Assembly (NCBI GenBank): GCA_030684355.1
Contig: JAUXTN010000021.1
Coordinates: 1-38,458, forward strand
DNA length: 38,458 nt
Direction: 5' to 3'
Source: Pseudomonadota bacterium
GTDB taxonomy: Bacteria; Myxococcota_A; UBA796; SXON01
Positions 24,999 through 33,616 of this stretch are shown piece after piece. Position 1 is the first letter of the stretch, and each line of letters begins with the position of its first letter. Position numbers and translations under genes: made by a program. The notes under the pieces are model-generated. The model worked only from the letters and a program-made list of their open reading frames with translations, was not told the DNA's origin and ran no database searches.

Positions 24999-26168
24999 TC
25001 AGCAGCGCTGCCCGGGCGCGCAACAGGCGCCGTCCCCGTCGCGCGTCACGTCGTAGTCGAGGCCCTTGGTCTCGCGCGGGTGGCGCGCCACGGTGCGCGT
25101 GCAGTCGAACGCGGCGCGATCTTCGGGCGCGATCGGGGCGAGCGGCTCGATCCCGATGGTCTGGCCGGTGTAGGGCCCCGACGTGAGCAGCGCGAACGTC
25201 TTGGCGCACACGGCGACGCGCTCACCGCGCCGGAACACGTGGCCGTCGTCGTCCTCGACCTGCTTCCACGGCCCGCGGTAGATGACGGCCTGGTTGGCCT
25301 CCTTGCACGCGCCCTGCTTGCCCTTGTGCGCGGTCACGGTGACCGAGCGGAACTCGATGCCCTGCACGACTCGCCAGGGCTCGGCCTGCCACTTGTCGAT
25401 CTCGATGCCATGGAACCCCGCCTCCTCCAACAGGCGCAGCAGCTCGTACTCCTGGAATGCGCCGGAGATGCAGCCGCTCCAGAGGTCGGGGTCGTTGCGC
25501 AGCGCGGGCGGCGCGACCTCGTCGCTCACGATGTCGGAGATGGCGATGCGGCCGCCCACCTTCAGCACGCGGAAGATCTCGCGGATGAGCTCGGGCTTGG
25601 CGGCGTCGTCCACGAGGTTGAGGACACAGTTGGACACCACCACGTCGACCGACCCGCTGGCGATCATCGGCGCGTCCCGCCGCTGGCGGGCTTCGTGCTC
25701 GGCGAGGGCGTCGCGGTCCCGCGAGGTGCGCACCGGGTTGGCGGCGAGCCACGTGTCGAGCGCGTCGAGGTCGAGCGCGAGGTCCTGGATGCGGCCGCGC
25801 CGGAACTCGACGTTGGCGTACCCGACGCGCTCGCCGACCACCGGCGCGCTCCGGCGGGCGAGCTCCAGCATGTCGTCGTTCATGTCCACGCCGATGACCC
25901 GGCCGGCCGGCCCGACGATCTGGCTGGCGATGAAGCAGATCTTGCCGCCCCCGCTGCCCAGGTCGAGCACGACCTCGTTCGCGCGCACGTAGCGCGACGG
26001 ATCGCCGCACCCGTAGTCGCGCTCGATGACCTCTTCGGGCAGGATCTCCAGGTACCTGGGGTCGTAGTCGATGGGGCAGCACAGCGCGGCTTCGCGCTCC
26101 ATCGAGGCGGCCGAGTAGCGGGCGCGCACGGCGGATTCGACTTCGAGCGGGCGTTCGTTCGGTTCCAT
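24999..26168 (-). CDS. arsM: arsenite S-adenosylmethionine methyltransferase ArsM
   Basis: 389 residues from ATG 26168 (GGAG upstream; a GTG at 26180 is possible). The cysteines that bind As(III) in ArsM enzymes can be placed: Cys54 in DYGCGDP, Cys78 after the SAM motif VVLDLGSGGGKICF, Cys181 in SNCVLNL and Cys233 in SGCISGAF. There is an extra CC at 30-31 and a C-terminal extension of about 110 residues ending in GACCAPGQRC, a thiol cluster common in longer ArsM proteins. It methylates arsenite to mono- and dimethyl species. No ArsR or other ars gene is next to it. The C-terminal cluster could help hand over the metalloid; that is inference. Confidence 0.87.
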   Translation of the reverse strand: MEPNERPLEVESAVRARYSAASMEREAALCCPIDYDPRYLEILPEEVIERDYGCGDPSRYVRANEVVLDLGSGGGKICFIASQIVGPAGRVIGVDMNDDMLELARRSAPVVGERVGYANVEFRRGRIQDLALDLDALDTWLAANPVRTSRDRDALAEHEARQRRDAPMIASGSVDVVVSNCVLNLVDDAAKPELIREIFRVLKVGGRIAISDIVSDEVAPPALRNDPDLWSGCISGAFQEYELLRLLEEAGFHGIEIDKWQAEPWRVVQGIEFRSVTVTAHKGKQGACKEANQAVIYRGPWKQVEDDDGHVFRRGERVAVCAKTFALLTSGPYTGQTIGIEPLAPIAPEDRAAFDCTRTVARHPRETKGLDYDVTRDGDGACCAPGQRC

Positions 26169-26313
26169 CGGGGGCTCCACGGGGGCTACGTCCGGCGGCC
26201 CGGATCGGCCCGGGGCTTATTGGTCCGCGGTGGGTGCCGTGGGGAAATTTGCGCGCCGGCCCTCAAGGTCCCGCGCGCCCGGGCCGAGGAGAGGGCACCT
26301 CCCCAGAGACATC

Positions 26314-26760
26314 ATGCTCCTCCTCCCCGCCTTCTTCGCCGTCGCCCACGCCGCCAACCTCCAGGTCGTCGGCGAGCTCGTCCACGAGTCCTCGCTCACC
26401 TCCGGCCAGAGCGCCGAGGGCCGCGTGGTGCTCCGCAACGACGGCGCCTCCGCCGTCGAGGTGGTCGTCTACCCGCGGGACGCCGCCGAGGAGGGCGAGG
26501 GCGCCACCGCGCTGGCCGGCTCGAACCGCCCCTGGCTCCGCTTCACCCCGCGCCTCGTCACCATCGGCGCCGGCGGCACCGCGGAGGTCCCCTACCGCAT
26601 CGAGGTGCCCCCGAACACCGACGTGGCGGGCACCTTCGGCACCCTCCTCGTCATCGAGCCCACGAACGTCCCGGTGTGGCCGCCCCCCGCGGACCCGGCC
26701 CCCGAGACGGAGGCCGTCGTGGGCTACCGCGTGAACATCGTCACGCACGTCAACCAGTAG
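26314..26760 (+). CDS. small secreted Ig-like protein, unknown function
   Basis: 148 residues from ATG 26314, which opens a signal peptide (MLLLPAFFAVAHA). The mature part is a single beta-sandwich-like domain: LTSGQSAEGRVVLRNDGASAVEVVVYPRDA, WLRFTPRLVTIGAGGTAEVPYRIEVPPNTDVAGTFGTLLVIE (shown in part). The phrase 'P..VTI..GG...V.Y.I.VP' resembles COG1470/fimbrial-chaperone-like Ig domains. It ends in a conserved-looking YRVNIVTHVNQ. No enzyme motif. Convergent with the HtrA gene. Confidence 0.75.
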   Translation: MLLLPAFFAVAHAANLQVVGELVHESSLTSGQSAEGRVVLRNDGASAVEVVVYPRDAAEEGEGATALAGSNRPWLRFTPRLVTIGAGGTAEVPYRIEVPPNTDVAGTFGTLLVIEPTNVPVWPPPADPAPETEAVVGYRVNIVTHVNQ

Positions 26761-26773
26761 CGAAGCCGTGCGA

Positions 26774-26788
26774 TAGCCCGGCTGGCTA
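26774..26788. terminator. hairpin between convergent genes
   Basis: TAGCC, loop CGGCT, GGCTA: a 5-bp stem covering the stop codon of the minus-strand protease gene, 13 nt after the stop of the plus-strand gene. It is similar in design to the hairpin at 7889-7903. Confidence 0.35.
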
Positions 26789-27937
26789 CGCGCCGTCCTC
26801 GATGACGACGACCGGCAGCGTGACGGTGACCTCCTTGTTGTCGCGCTGGACGGTCACGGCCACCTCGTCGCCCGGCTTGTGGCGGTCGAGCACGTTGTAG
26901 AGGTCGTCGTAGCTGGCGATGGCGTCCTCCCCGACGCGCACGATGACGTCCCCGAGGTGGAGGCCGCGCGAGGAGCGCGTGAACCCGCGGAGCCCGGCCT
27001 TGGCCGCCGGCGAGTCGGGCAGGACCTCCAGGATGGCCACGCCGCGGACCCCGATGCGCTCGGCCGTCCGCGTGTCGACGATGCGGATGCCGATGCCGAC
27101 CTGCTCGACGCGGCCGGTGGCGATGACTTGGTCGACCACCCGCCGCACGGTCGCCACCGGGACGGCGAACCCGATCCCGGCCGAGCTGCCGCTCTTGCTG
27201 TAGATCATCGTGTTCATGCCGATGAGTTGCCCCGACGAGTCGATGAGCGGGCCGCCGGAGTTGCCGGGGTTGATGCTCGCGTCGGTCTGGACCATCCCGC
27301 GGATGGTGACGTTGCCGTAGCCCACCATCTCGCGCTCGAGCGCGCTCACGACCCCGGTGGTGAGCGTGTGGTCGAGCCCGAAGGGGTTGCCGATGGCGAG
27401 CGCCTTCTGCCCGACCTCGAGGGTGTAGCCCTCGTCCGGCAGGCGGAGCGGCGTGAGCTTCTCCTTCGGGGCGTCGATCTTCAGCACGGCGACGTCCTTC
27501 CGGGGGTCCCCGCCGACGAGCTTCGCCGACCACTCGCTCTGGTCGTAGAGCGTCACGGTGTAGCTCTTGCCGCCGTCGACCACGTGGAAGTTGGTGACGA
27601 TGTGGCCGTCCCGGTCCCACACGAACCCGGTGCCCGAGCCCGCCGGCACCTCCATCGTGCGGCGGTTCCAGTAGTCGACCACCACCTGCGTCTGCGTCAC
27701 GAACACCGTGCCGGGCGCGGCGGCGCGGAACACGTCGATGGTGTTCCGCTCGTCCTCGATCCGCGCGTGGGCCGAGGGCGGCGGCACCAGCGGGGTGACC
27801 GGGGCCACTGCGGCCGTCGGCAGGGGCGGCGCCGCGACGACCGGCGGCGTGGGGACGGCGGACGGCGGCTCTCGCGGCGGGTCCGCGGAGGCGGTGCACG
27901 CGCTGAACAGGGCGAAGAGGAGCGAGAGACGGAGCAT
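26786..27937 (-). CDS. HtrA/DegP-like trypsin-family serine protease, lipoprotein
   Basis: 383 residues. N-terminal lipoprotein signal MLRLSLLFALFSAC (Cys14), then a Pro/Ala-rich linker to about residue 58. The protease domain has the triad His118 (TNFHVVDG), Asp148 (RKDVAVLKI) and Ser227 (NPGNSGGPL). One PDZ domain follows at about 275-375 (VAILEVLPDSPAAKAGL...GDVIVRVGEDAI). It is a periplasmic quality-control or signalling protease, here tethered to a membrane rather than soluble like DegP. Confidence 0.93.
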   Translation of the reverse strand: MLRLSLLFALFSACTASADPPREPPSAVPTPPVVAAPPLPTAAVAPVTPLVPPPSAHARIEDERNTIDVFRAAAPGTVFVTQTQVVVDYWNRRTMEVPAGSGTGFVWDRDGHIVTNFHVVDGGKSYTVTLYDQSEWSAKLVGGDPRKDVAVLKIDAPKEKLTPLRLPDEGYTLEVGQKALAIGNPFGLDHTLTTGVVSALEREMVGYGNVTIRGMVQTDASINPGNSGGPLIDSSGQLIGMNTMIYSKSGSSAGIGFAVPVATVRRVVDQVIATGRVEQVGIGIRIVDTRTAERIGVRGVAILEVLPDSPAAKAGLRGFTRSSRGLHLGDVIVRVGEDAIASYDDLYNVLDRHKPGDEVAVTVQRDNKEVTVTLPVVVIEDGA

Positions 27938-27991
27938 GGGGAGGCGCCTCGCCCGGGCGTTTAACCGACGGGCGGGCGCCCCCGGTGGGGT

Positions 27992-28987
27992 CTAGAAGCC
28001 CGCCTGCATGTGCACCACGATGCCGTGCTCGGCAGCCTGGGGCATGGCGTCGGCCCACGAGCGCTCGTAGGTGACCGCGACGGCGACCTTGTCGAGGAAG
28101 TCCTTCTCCACGCCGCCGATGAGGGCGGTGGTGGCGTCGTCGTCGGTGGCGCCGTCGGGGTCCCAGTGGTCGTACCGGAACACGAGGCCCGCGTACTTCG
28201 GCAGGCGCGGGTTGAGGGTGCCGGAGTAGCCGAAGCCGCTCTTGTCCCCTTCGGACTTGCCCATCACCTCGGCCCAGACGAGCAGGCGCGGCATCTGGAA
28301 ACCCGCGGCGCCGGCCCAGGTCAGGGTCGGGATGCCGGTCGTGGGGTGGCCGGAGTAGGCGGCGAAGCCGGTGAGGGGGAGGGCGCGATCCTCCATCTTG
28401 GCGAGGGGATCGACGGTCACCCGCGCCTGCACGGACTTGCCGGCATCGACCTCGACCTTCCCGTAGCCCTCGCCGTTGAGCAGGGAGAGGTTCCAGTCCA
28501 CCAGGCCGTCGCCGTGCTTGCCGAGCAGGGCGACGCCGAGGTCGGCGGTATCGAGGAGGCCGAATTCGTCGGCGAACGACTTGGTGATGTACCGGTTGTC
28601 CGTGAAGCCGTCGTAGTAGGGGGCGTAGGGCGTGTCGATCATGCCGGCGCGCAGCTCGAGGGGCCCGAGGTCCTTCACCGCGAGGTAGGCGTGCTTGACG
28701 AAGACCCGGTACTTCGTGTCGAACGTGGCCTCGGTGCCGTCTCCGAACTCGAGCGGCTTCATCCGGTCGGCGTCGAGGGTGATGCGGGCCGCGAAGCGCT
28801 TGTTGATGGCCACGTCCGTGCGCAGGTACACGCGGTCGACGGCGAAGGCGTTCGCGCCCTCGGCGCCGTCCGTCAGGTCGTACTGGTAGCGCGCGAAGAT
28901 CATGCCCCCCGGCTTGACGATGGGGAACTTCGGAGGGGCGTCATCGGCGGCGTGGGCGATCGAGAGGATCAAGGCGAGAATAGGCAT
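27992..28987 (-). CDS. outer-membrane beta-barrel porin-like protein
   Basis: 331 residues with signal peptide MPILALILSIAHA. Barrel-like alternating strands (FARYQYDLTD, VDRVYLRTDVAINKRFAARITLDADRM, LELRAGMIDTPYAPYYDG) and a C-terminal phenylalanine (VVHMQAGF) point to an outer-membrane porin of the OprO/P-like kind. The 5' untranslated region carries a strong hairpin (29002-29023) just ahead of the CGGAG ribosome binding site. Substrate unknown. Confidence 0.82.
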   Translation of the reverse strand: MPILALILSIAHAADDAPPKFPIVKPGGMIFARYQYDLTDGAEGANAFAVDRVYLRTDVAINKRFAARITLDADRMKPLEFGDGTEATFDTKYRVFVKHAYLAVKDLGPLELRAGMIDTPYAPYYDGFTDNRYITKSFADEFGLLDTADLGVALLGKHGDGLVDWNLSLLNGEGYGKVEVDAGKSVQARVTVDPLAKMEDRALPLTGFAAYSGHPTTGIPTLTWAGAAGFQMPRLLVWAEVMGKSEGDKSGFGYSGTLNPRLPKYAGLVFRYDHWDPDGATDDDATTALIGGVEKDFLDKVAVAVTYERSWADAMPQAAEHGIVVHMQAGF

Positions 28988-29001
28988 GGGGGGCTCCGGA
29001 G

Positions 29002-29023
29002 CGCCCTGGTCGTAACCAGGGCG
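29002..29023 (-). promoter_or_regulatory. hairpin in the leader of the porin gene
   Basis: CGCCCTGGT, loop CGTA, ACCAGGGCG: a perfect 9-bp stem ending 14 nt before the porin start codon (minus strand). It could stabilise the mRNA, control translation, or be a protein-binding palindrome. Not a terminator for an upstream gene, as it directly precedes the start. Confidence 0.45.
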
Positions 29024-29103
29024 TCTCCTGGCGGTCACCCACCTGAGACCAAGGTCACGTACTCGTCACGATCCTGGGACGGTTCCGTGGCGCGTGTGCC
29101 GGC

Positions 29104-29119
29104 CGGGTCAAGCGACCCG
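29104..29119 (-). terminator. possible terminator after ETF-QO gene
   Basis: CGGGTC, loop AAGC, GACCCG: a 6-bp stem 15 nt after the ETF-QO stop codon on the minus strand, separating it from the porin gene. No U-tract. Confidence 0.35.
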
Positions 29120-29133
29120 CCGGGCCACCCGGC

Positions 29134-30822
29134 TCAGAGGATGCCGTACTCCGGCCCGTTGCCGCCCTCGGGCGGCACCCACGTGATGATCTGGTAGGGG
29201 TCCCGGATGTCGCACGTCTTGCAGTGCACGCAGTTCGAGAAGTCGATCTGCAGCTCGGCGCGCCCGGTCGTCGGGTTCGGGTGCATGTTGTAGACCTGCG
29301 CGGGGCAGAAGCGGGTGCACGGGTTGCCGTACTCCTCGGCGCACTGGGTGGCGCAGATCTCGCGATCGACGACCTTCAGGTGCGAGGGCTGCTTCTCCTC
29401 GTGCTTGGTGCCCGAGTGGTACACGTCCGTCAGCTTGTCGACGAGGTAGACGTTGTCGAACACGACCTCGTCCCGCGCGGGCATTCCCTTGTGGCCGTGC
29501 ACGTGCGCCACCTTCTTCATGTGCTCGAAGTCGGCGTCGAACGGCTTGATGTCCTCGCCGGGGCCGAACACGAGCGACATCCCGACGGCCGCCATGCCGC
29601 CGATGACGCCCTTGTCGAAGCCGGCGTGGAAGTTCTTGGCGGGCTCCATCTCCTCGCGGATCCAGCTCCCGTCGACCCGCGTCTTGAACTCGGCCAGGAC
29701 GGCCTCGGTGGAGTCCCCCCGGCGCAGGGCGTCGAACGCGGTCTCGGCGGCGAGCATGCCCGCCTTCATGGAGAGGTGGATGCCCTTGATGCGCGCCGGG
29801 TTGAGGAAGCTCGCGGAGTCGCCCACGATCATCGCGCCATCCGCGTAGAGCTTGGGGATCGACGCCCAGCCGCCCACGGTCACGGCCTTGGCGCCGTACT
29901 TCACGACCTTGCCCGCGCCGAGCTTCTTGCGCATGTACGGATGCGCCTTGAGCTTCTGCAGGAGGTAGTGGGCGTCCATCGCGGGGTCTTGCGCACCGAG
30001 CTCGACGAGCAGGCCGATCGCGTACTTGTCGTCCGCCATCGCGTAGACGAAGGCGCCGCCGAAGGTGTGGAGATCGAGCGGGTAGCCGAGGGTGAGGATG
30101 ACCTCGCCCTTCTTCACCGTGCCCGGGGGCATCTCGATGACCTCCTTCACCCCGATCTCGTAGACCTGGGGCTGGGACTCCTTGTCGAGGCCGAGCCGGT
30201 TGATGAGCTGCCGCGCGAGCGTGCCGCGGGGGCCCTCGCCGAGGATGGTCACCTTGGCCATGATGTCGATGCCGGCCTCGAAGGTGCCCTTGGGCTGCCC
30301 GTCGGGGCCGATGCCCTTGTCTCCGGTGCGGACGCCGATCACGGTGTCCCCCTCCCAGAGGAGCTGCGTCCCGGCGAAGCCGGAGAACAGCATGAGCCCC
30401 TTCTCCTCGGCCTTCGCCGCGAGCCACTTCTGGAACTTGGCGATGGAGATGATGGGGCTGCCGTGGTCTTCCATGCCCGGCGGCATCAGCGGCGCGGGGA
30501 AGGCCATCGTCTTCGTCAACACGACGAACGTCTCCTCCTCGACATGCCGCTCGACGAAGGTGGGATCCTGACGCTCCCAGCCGGGGATGAGCTCGTCCAA
30601 CGCGCGCGTGTCGAGCACCGCCCCGGAGATGGCGTGGCTGCCGATCTCGGAGCCCTTGTCCATCAAGGCGATCGTCGGCTCTTCCAGCTTGGCGCCGGGT
30701 CCGCCGGCGTCGACCGCGGCGTTGTGGCCCTGGATGAGGTCCAGGAGGCGGATCGCGCCCGCGAGGCAGGCGGGACCGCCGCCGACGAACAGGACATCCA
30801 CGGGCATCGCTTCGCGCTGCAT
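29134..30822 (-). CDS. electron transfer flavoprotein-ubiquinone oxidoreductase
   Basis: 562 residues, full length for ETF-QO. The FAD-binding N-terminus is VDVLFVGGGPACLAGAIRL, the central quinone/FAD domain has GYPLDLHTFGGAFVYAM, GWASIPKLYADGAMIVGDSASFLNP and KGIHLSMKAGMLAAE, and the C-terminal 4Fe-4S domain has CTRFCPAQVYN, then FSNCVHCKTCDIRDPYQIITW (in part) and PPEGGNGPEY. It passes electrons from ETF (beta-oxidation, amino-acid catabolism) to the quinone pool. ATG 30822 has GGAG upstream. No ETF subunit gene is in the window. Divergent from lspA with a 109-bp AT-richer spacer (GGAATTC, ATTCATAAC) that probably contains both promoters. Confidence 0.96.
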   Translation of the reverse strand: MQREAMPVDVLFVGGGPACLAGAIRLLDLIQGHNAAVDAGGPGAKLEEPTIALMDKGSEIGSHAISGAVLDTRALDELIPGWERQDPTFVERHVEEETFVVLTKTMAFPAPLMPPGMEDHGSPIISIAKFQKWLAAKAEEKGLMLFSGFAGTQLLWEGDTVIGVRTGDKGIGPDGQPKGTFEAGIDIMAKVTILGEGPRGTLARQLINRLGLDKESQPQVYEIGVKEVIEMPPGTVKKGEVILTLGYPLDLHTFGGAFVYAMADDKYAIGLLVELGAQDPAMDAHYLLQKLKAHPYMRKKLGAGKVVKYGAKAVTVGGWASIPKLYADGAMIVGDSASFLNPARIKGIHLSMKAGMLAAETAFDALRRGDSTEAVLAEFKTRVDGSWIREEMEPAKNFHAGFDKGVIGGMAAVGMSLVFGPGEDIKPFDADFEHMKKVAHVHGHKGMPARDEVVFDNVYLVDKLTDVYHSGTKHEEKQPSHLKVVDREICATQCAEEYGNPCTRFCPAQVYNMHPNPTTGRAELQIDFSNCVHCKTCDIRDPYQIITWVPPEGGNGPEYGIL

Positions 30823-30931
30823 CTCGGCGGCTCCGGTGTAGAGGCTAGGAATTCTGAGGCGCGATTCATAACGGGTCCTCGGCGATCAGTCGACGCCGGG
30901 GGGCGGCCGGGCTAATCGGCAGCCGGCGCCG

Positions 30932-31588
30932 ATGTCCATCAAGCTCAAGATCCTGACGATCCTCACGACGGTGCTCGTCATCGTCGACCAGCTCACCAAG
31001 CTCTGGACCGTGCGGGCGCTCCGCTACAGCGGCCAGAACCTGCCGGCCCACACATGGGACGGCATCAAGCAGCTCGGGTACGACCCGGCGAACCCCGAGG
31101 AGATCTCGATCATCCCCGGGTTCCTGTCGTTCATCCACGCGCAGAACCCCGGCGCCGCGATGGGCATGCTCGTGACCTTCGAGCACCGCATGTGGGTGTT
31201 CCTCGCGTTCACGATCGTGGCGGTGGGCGTGCTCATCAGCATGTACCGCCAGCTCCCCGACAACGACCGCTTCCAGTCGGCGACCATCGCGCTCATCCTG
31301 TCGGGCGCCGTCGGCAACGCGATCGACCGCGTCCACAAGCAGACCGTCACCGACTTCATCCGCGTCTACACGGATGCCCCCGCCGCGAAGGCGTGGCTGC
31401 TCGACACCTTCCGCACCGCGGAGTGGCCCACCTTCAACATCGCGGACGCCGCGATCGTCGTGGGCGTCGGCATGTACCTGGTGCAGTACCTCGTGTTCGA
31501 GCGTGACAAGGACATCGGCAACGCCGGGAAGAGCCCGTTGGACGAGCCCGAGGGCACGCCCGGCACGCCGCCCGGCGCCGCGACCTAG
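30932..31588 (+). CDS. lspA: lipoprotein signal peptidase (signal peptidase II)
   Basis: 218 residues with four membrane helices. Motifs are VIVDQLTK (17-23), FIHAQNPGAAMG (68-78), GNAIDRV with catalytic Asp132, and FNIADAAI with catalytic Asp172. There is an insert between helix 1 and the substrate pocket (about 33-60), another before FNIAD, and a Pro/Gly-rich C-terminal tail. It cleaves the signal peptide of diacylglyceryl-modified lipoproteins. Six bases separate it from lgt. Confidence 0.95.
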   Translation: MSIKLKILTILTTVLVIVDQLTKLWTVRALRYSGQNLPAHTWDGIKQLGYDPANPEEISIIPGFLSFIHAQNPGAAMGMLVTFEHRMWVFLAFTIVAVGVLISMYRQLPDNDRFQSATIALILSGAVGNAIDRVHKQTVTDFIRVYTDAPAAKAWLLDTFRTAEWPTFNIADAAIVVGVGMYLVQYLVFERDKDIGNAGKSPLDEPEGTPGTPPGAAT

Positions 31589-31594
31589 CACCCG

Positions 31595-32407
31595 GTGCAC
31601 CCCGTCCTCTTCGCGATCGACGGCTTCGCGGTGCACACCTACGGCGTGACGGCCGGGCTCGCGTTCCTCGTCGGCGTCGGCGGCGCCGCGATCGTCGGCA
31701 GCCGCGAGGGCCTGTCGTGGGACTTCCTGTGGGAGCTCGCGCTCGTCATCATCGCGGGGGTCGTGGTGGGCGGGCGGCTCGAGTACGTGCGGACCCGCTG
31801 GGCCCAGTACGCGGCGGCGCCGCTGGACATCCTCGACCTGCGGGACGGCGGGCAGGTCTTCTACGGGGGGCTCGTCGGCGGGGTGCTCGCGGCGGTCGTG
31901 TTCATGCGGTGGCGGGGCCAGCCCGCGTGGCGGATCCTCGACCTCTACGCCCCCTTCATCGCGCTCGGCCACGCCATCGGGCGCGTCGGTTGCTTCGCCG
32001 CCGGCTGCTGCTACGGCGCCCCGACGGACGTGCCCTGGGCCGTCGTGTTTCCGATGGGCGGGAAGCCCCCCGGGGGCGTGCCGCTCCACCCGACGCAGCT
32101 CTACGAGGTCGGCGCCAACGCGCTCCTCGCGGTGCTGCTCTTCGTCCTCCGCGCGCGGCTCTCGCCCGGCGGCACGCGGCCGGCGGGCACCACCGGGGGG
32201 GACGGCATCACGTTCGCCGTCCTGCTGCTCGGCTACACGATGTTCCGGACGGTGAACGAGCTCTTTCGGGGTGATCAGATCCGCGGCACCGCCGTGGCCG
32301 GGCTCTCGAACGGGCAGGTGATCTCGGCGGCGCTGTTCGTGGCCGGGCTGGTCATCGTCGGGGCGCGGTGGCCGCGGTCGGTCCGGCCTACCGGGGCGTC
32401 GGCGTAG
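31595..32407 (+). CDS. lgt: prolipoprotein diacylglyceryl transferase
   Basis: 270 residues from GTG 31595, multi-pass membrane protein. The Lgt signature GHAIGRVGCFAAGCCYG is at 125-141 with the essential Arg130. Other motifs are VVVGGRLEYV, YGGLVGG and HPTQLYE. It adds diacylglycerol to the lipobox cysteine, the step before LspA. Adjacency of lspA and lgt makes a compact lipoprotein-maturation operon. Its end overlaps the convergent lipoprotein gene by 20 bp. Confidence 0.95.
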   Translation: MHPVLFAIDGFAVHTYGVTAGLAFLVGVGGAAIVGSREGLSWDFLWELALVIIAGVVVGGRLEYVRTRWAQYAAAPLDILDLRDGGQVFYGGLVGGVLAAVVFMRWRGQPAWRILDLYAPFIALGHAIGRVGCFAAGCCYGAPTDVPWAVVFPMGGKPPGGVPLHPTQLYEVGANALLAVLLFVLRARLSPGGTRPAGTTGGDGITFAVLLLGYTMFRTVNELFRGDQIRGTAVAGLSNGQVISAALFVAGLVIVGARWPRSVRPTGASA

Positions 32408-33008
32408 GTCCCGCGTACTGCGCGGTGAGCTCGATGGTGTCGATGCGGGCGTGATCGCCGGCGGGCTCGATGCGCGCGAGGGTCACCTTGTCGCCGCTGA
32501 CCGCCATGACGACGAGGCCCTGCTCGGCGAGGATGCTGCCGGGGGAGACGACGCGCTCCTCGCCGGACGCGAGGCCGAGGATGGCGCGCGGGGGCTGCGC
32601 CTGCGGGAGCGTCGACACGAGGCGCACCGGCCACTGCACGGTGGCGGGGAGGCCGACGGGCGCGGGCGCGGGCGGCGGGGGCGCCACGGGGGCCTCGGGA
32701 GCGGGCGCGACGAGGGGATCGGCGGCCTCGAGCACGGTGGCGTCGACCCCGGCGGCGGTGGCCATGGCGGTCGGGAGGTCTCCCTCGGCGAGCTCCTCGC
32801 TGGAGAGCACGAGCGGCGCCTCGGTCGGGAACGCGAACGCGGGGTCGGTCGGCGCGGCCGCGACGGCGGCCGGCGCGGGGGCGGGCGCGAAGATGTCTCC
32901 TCGCGACTCCATCGGCTCACATGCCGGGAGCACGGCGCCGAAGCACGCGGCCGCGGCGAGGAGCCGCAGCCAGGCGGGGAGGAGCGAATCGGTGCGGTCG
33001 GGCGGCAT
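32388..33008 (-). CDS. lipoprotein with PilP/GspC-like C-terminal segment
   Basis: 206 residues. Lipoprotein signal with Cys30 (LLAAAACFGAVLPAC). A long Ala/Pro-rich disordered region follows to about residue 135. The C-terminal 65 residues (WPVRLVSTLPQAQPPRAILG, GEERVVSPGSILAEQGLVVMAV, KVTLARIE) look like the small beta domain of PilP/GspC proteins, which modify a short GxxV...PG..L..G.V segment. That assignment is tentative as I see no other pilus or secretion genes nearby. Divergent from the next gene with only 12 bp between. Confidence 0.65.
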   Translation of the reverse strand: MPPDRTDSLLPAWLRLLAAAACFGAVLPACEPMESRGDIFAPAPAPAAVAAAPTDPAFAFPTEAPLVLSSEELAEGDLPTAMATAAGVDATVLEAADPLVAPAPEAPVAPPPPAPAPVGLPATVQWPVRLVSTLPQAQPPRAILGLASGEERVVSPGSILAEQGLVVMAVSGDKVTLARIEPAGDHARIDTIELTAQYAGPTPTPR

Positions 33009-33020
33009 TCGGGTAGTCTA

Positions 33021-33506
33021 ATGGGGTCGGGGAGGTGGGGCGTATCCGAGTGGATGTTGTTCGCGGTGGGGTTTGGCGCGGCCACCCTCTTGTGGGTGGG
33101 CCTGGCCTGGATCCCGCGCCGCCTCGCGCCGGTCGTCGCGTTGCGCGCGTTCGCGTCGGCGCGCGGTGCGCGCGTGCGCGGCGACGGCCGTGTCGAGCCG
33201 CTCTCGATCCTCGGGGTGGCTCGCGGGCGCCCCTTCACCGTCACCTGGCAGCGCCCCGCGGGCGGCGGGGACGTGCTGCTCATCGGGGTCGACTGCCGGG
33301 TGCCGGACGGCGCGGGAGAAGGCATCGAGCCCCTGGATGCCGGGGGCGCGATCCTCGCCGAGGACGCCGCGCTGGTGTCGCGGTGGGTGCGCCCGGGCCC
33401 GGACGTGCTCGACGCCGAGCGCCTCGGCACCATCGTCGATGCCCTGGCCCGCATGGCCGAGGAGCTGGAGGCCGCTCATCCGGACGCGGTGGACGAGCCC
33501 GACTAG
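33021..33506 (+). CDS. small membrane-anchored protein, unknown
   Basis: 161 residues from ATG 33021 (ATG 33054 is an alternative; neither has an ideal ribosome binding site). One N-terminal helix (MLFAVGFGAATLLWVGLAWIP) is followed by a soluble region with a beta pattern (VEPLSILGVARGRPFTVTWQRPAGGGDVLLIGVDC) and a helical end (LGTIVDALARMAEELEAAHP), shown in part. I do not recognise the family. Codon-position GC pattern looks like its neighbours, so I accept it as coding. Confidence 0.6.
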   Translation: MGSGRWGVSEWMLFAVGFGAATLLWVGLAWIPRRLAPVVALRAFASARGARVRGDGRVEPLSILGVARGRPFTVTWQRPAGGGDVLLIGVDCRVPDGAGEGIEPLDAGGAILAEDAALVSRWVRPGPDVLDAERLGTIVDALARMAEELEAAHPDAVDEPD

Positions 33507-33616
33507 TCCTGGGTTTCCGGCCTCCGACCGGGCGCGGATCGCAGGGGCGCCGGCTTTCGCGCGCCTGTCCCGGTGCAAGCGGAGGACGCGCCCGCCTCCA
33601 TGTCGGGCTACGCTTC

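Noticed and set aside
21358..25056. 1,232-codon open frame on the plus strand
   Set aside because: It shadows the FAD oxidoreductase, Fe-S protein and DUF547 genes in another frame, is Arg/Pro/Ala-rich, and has no domain content.
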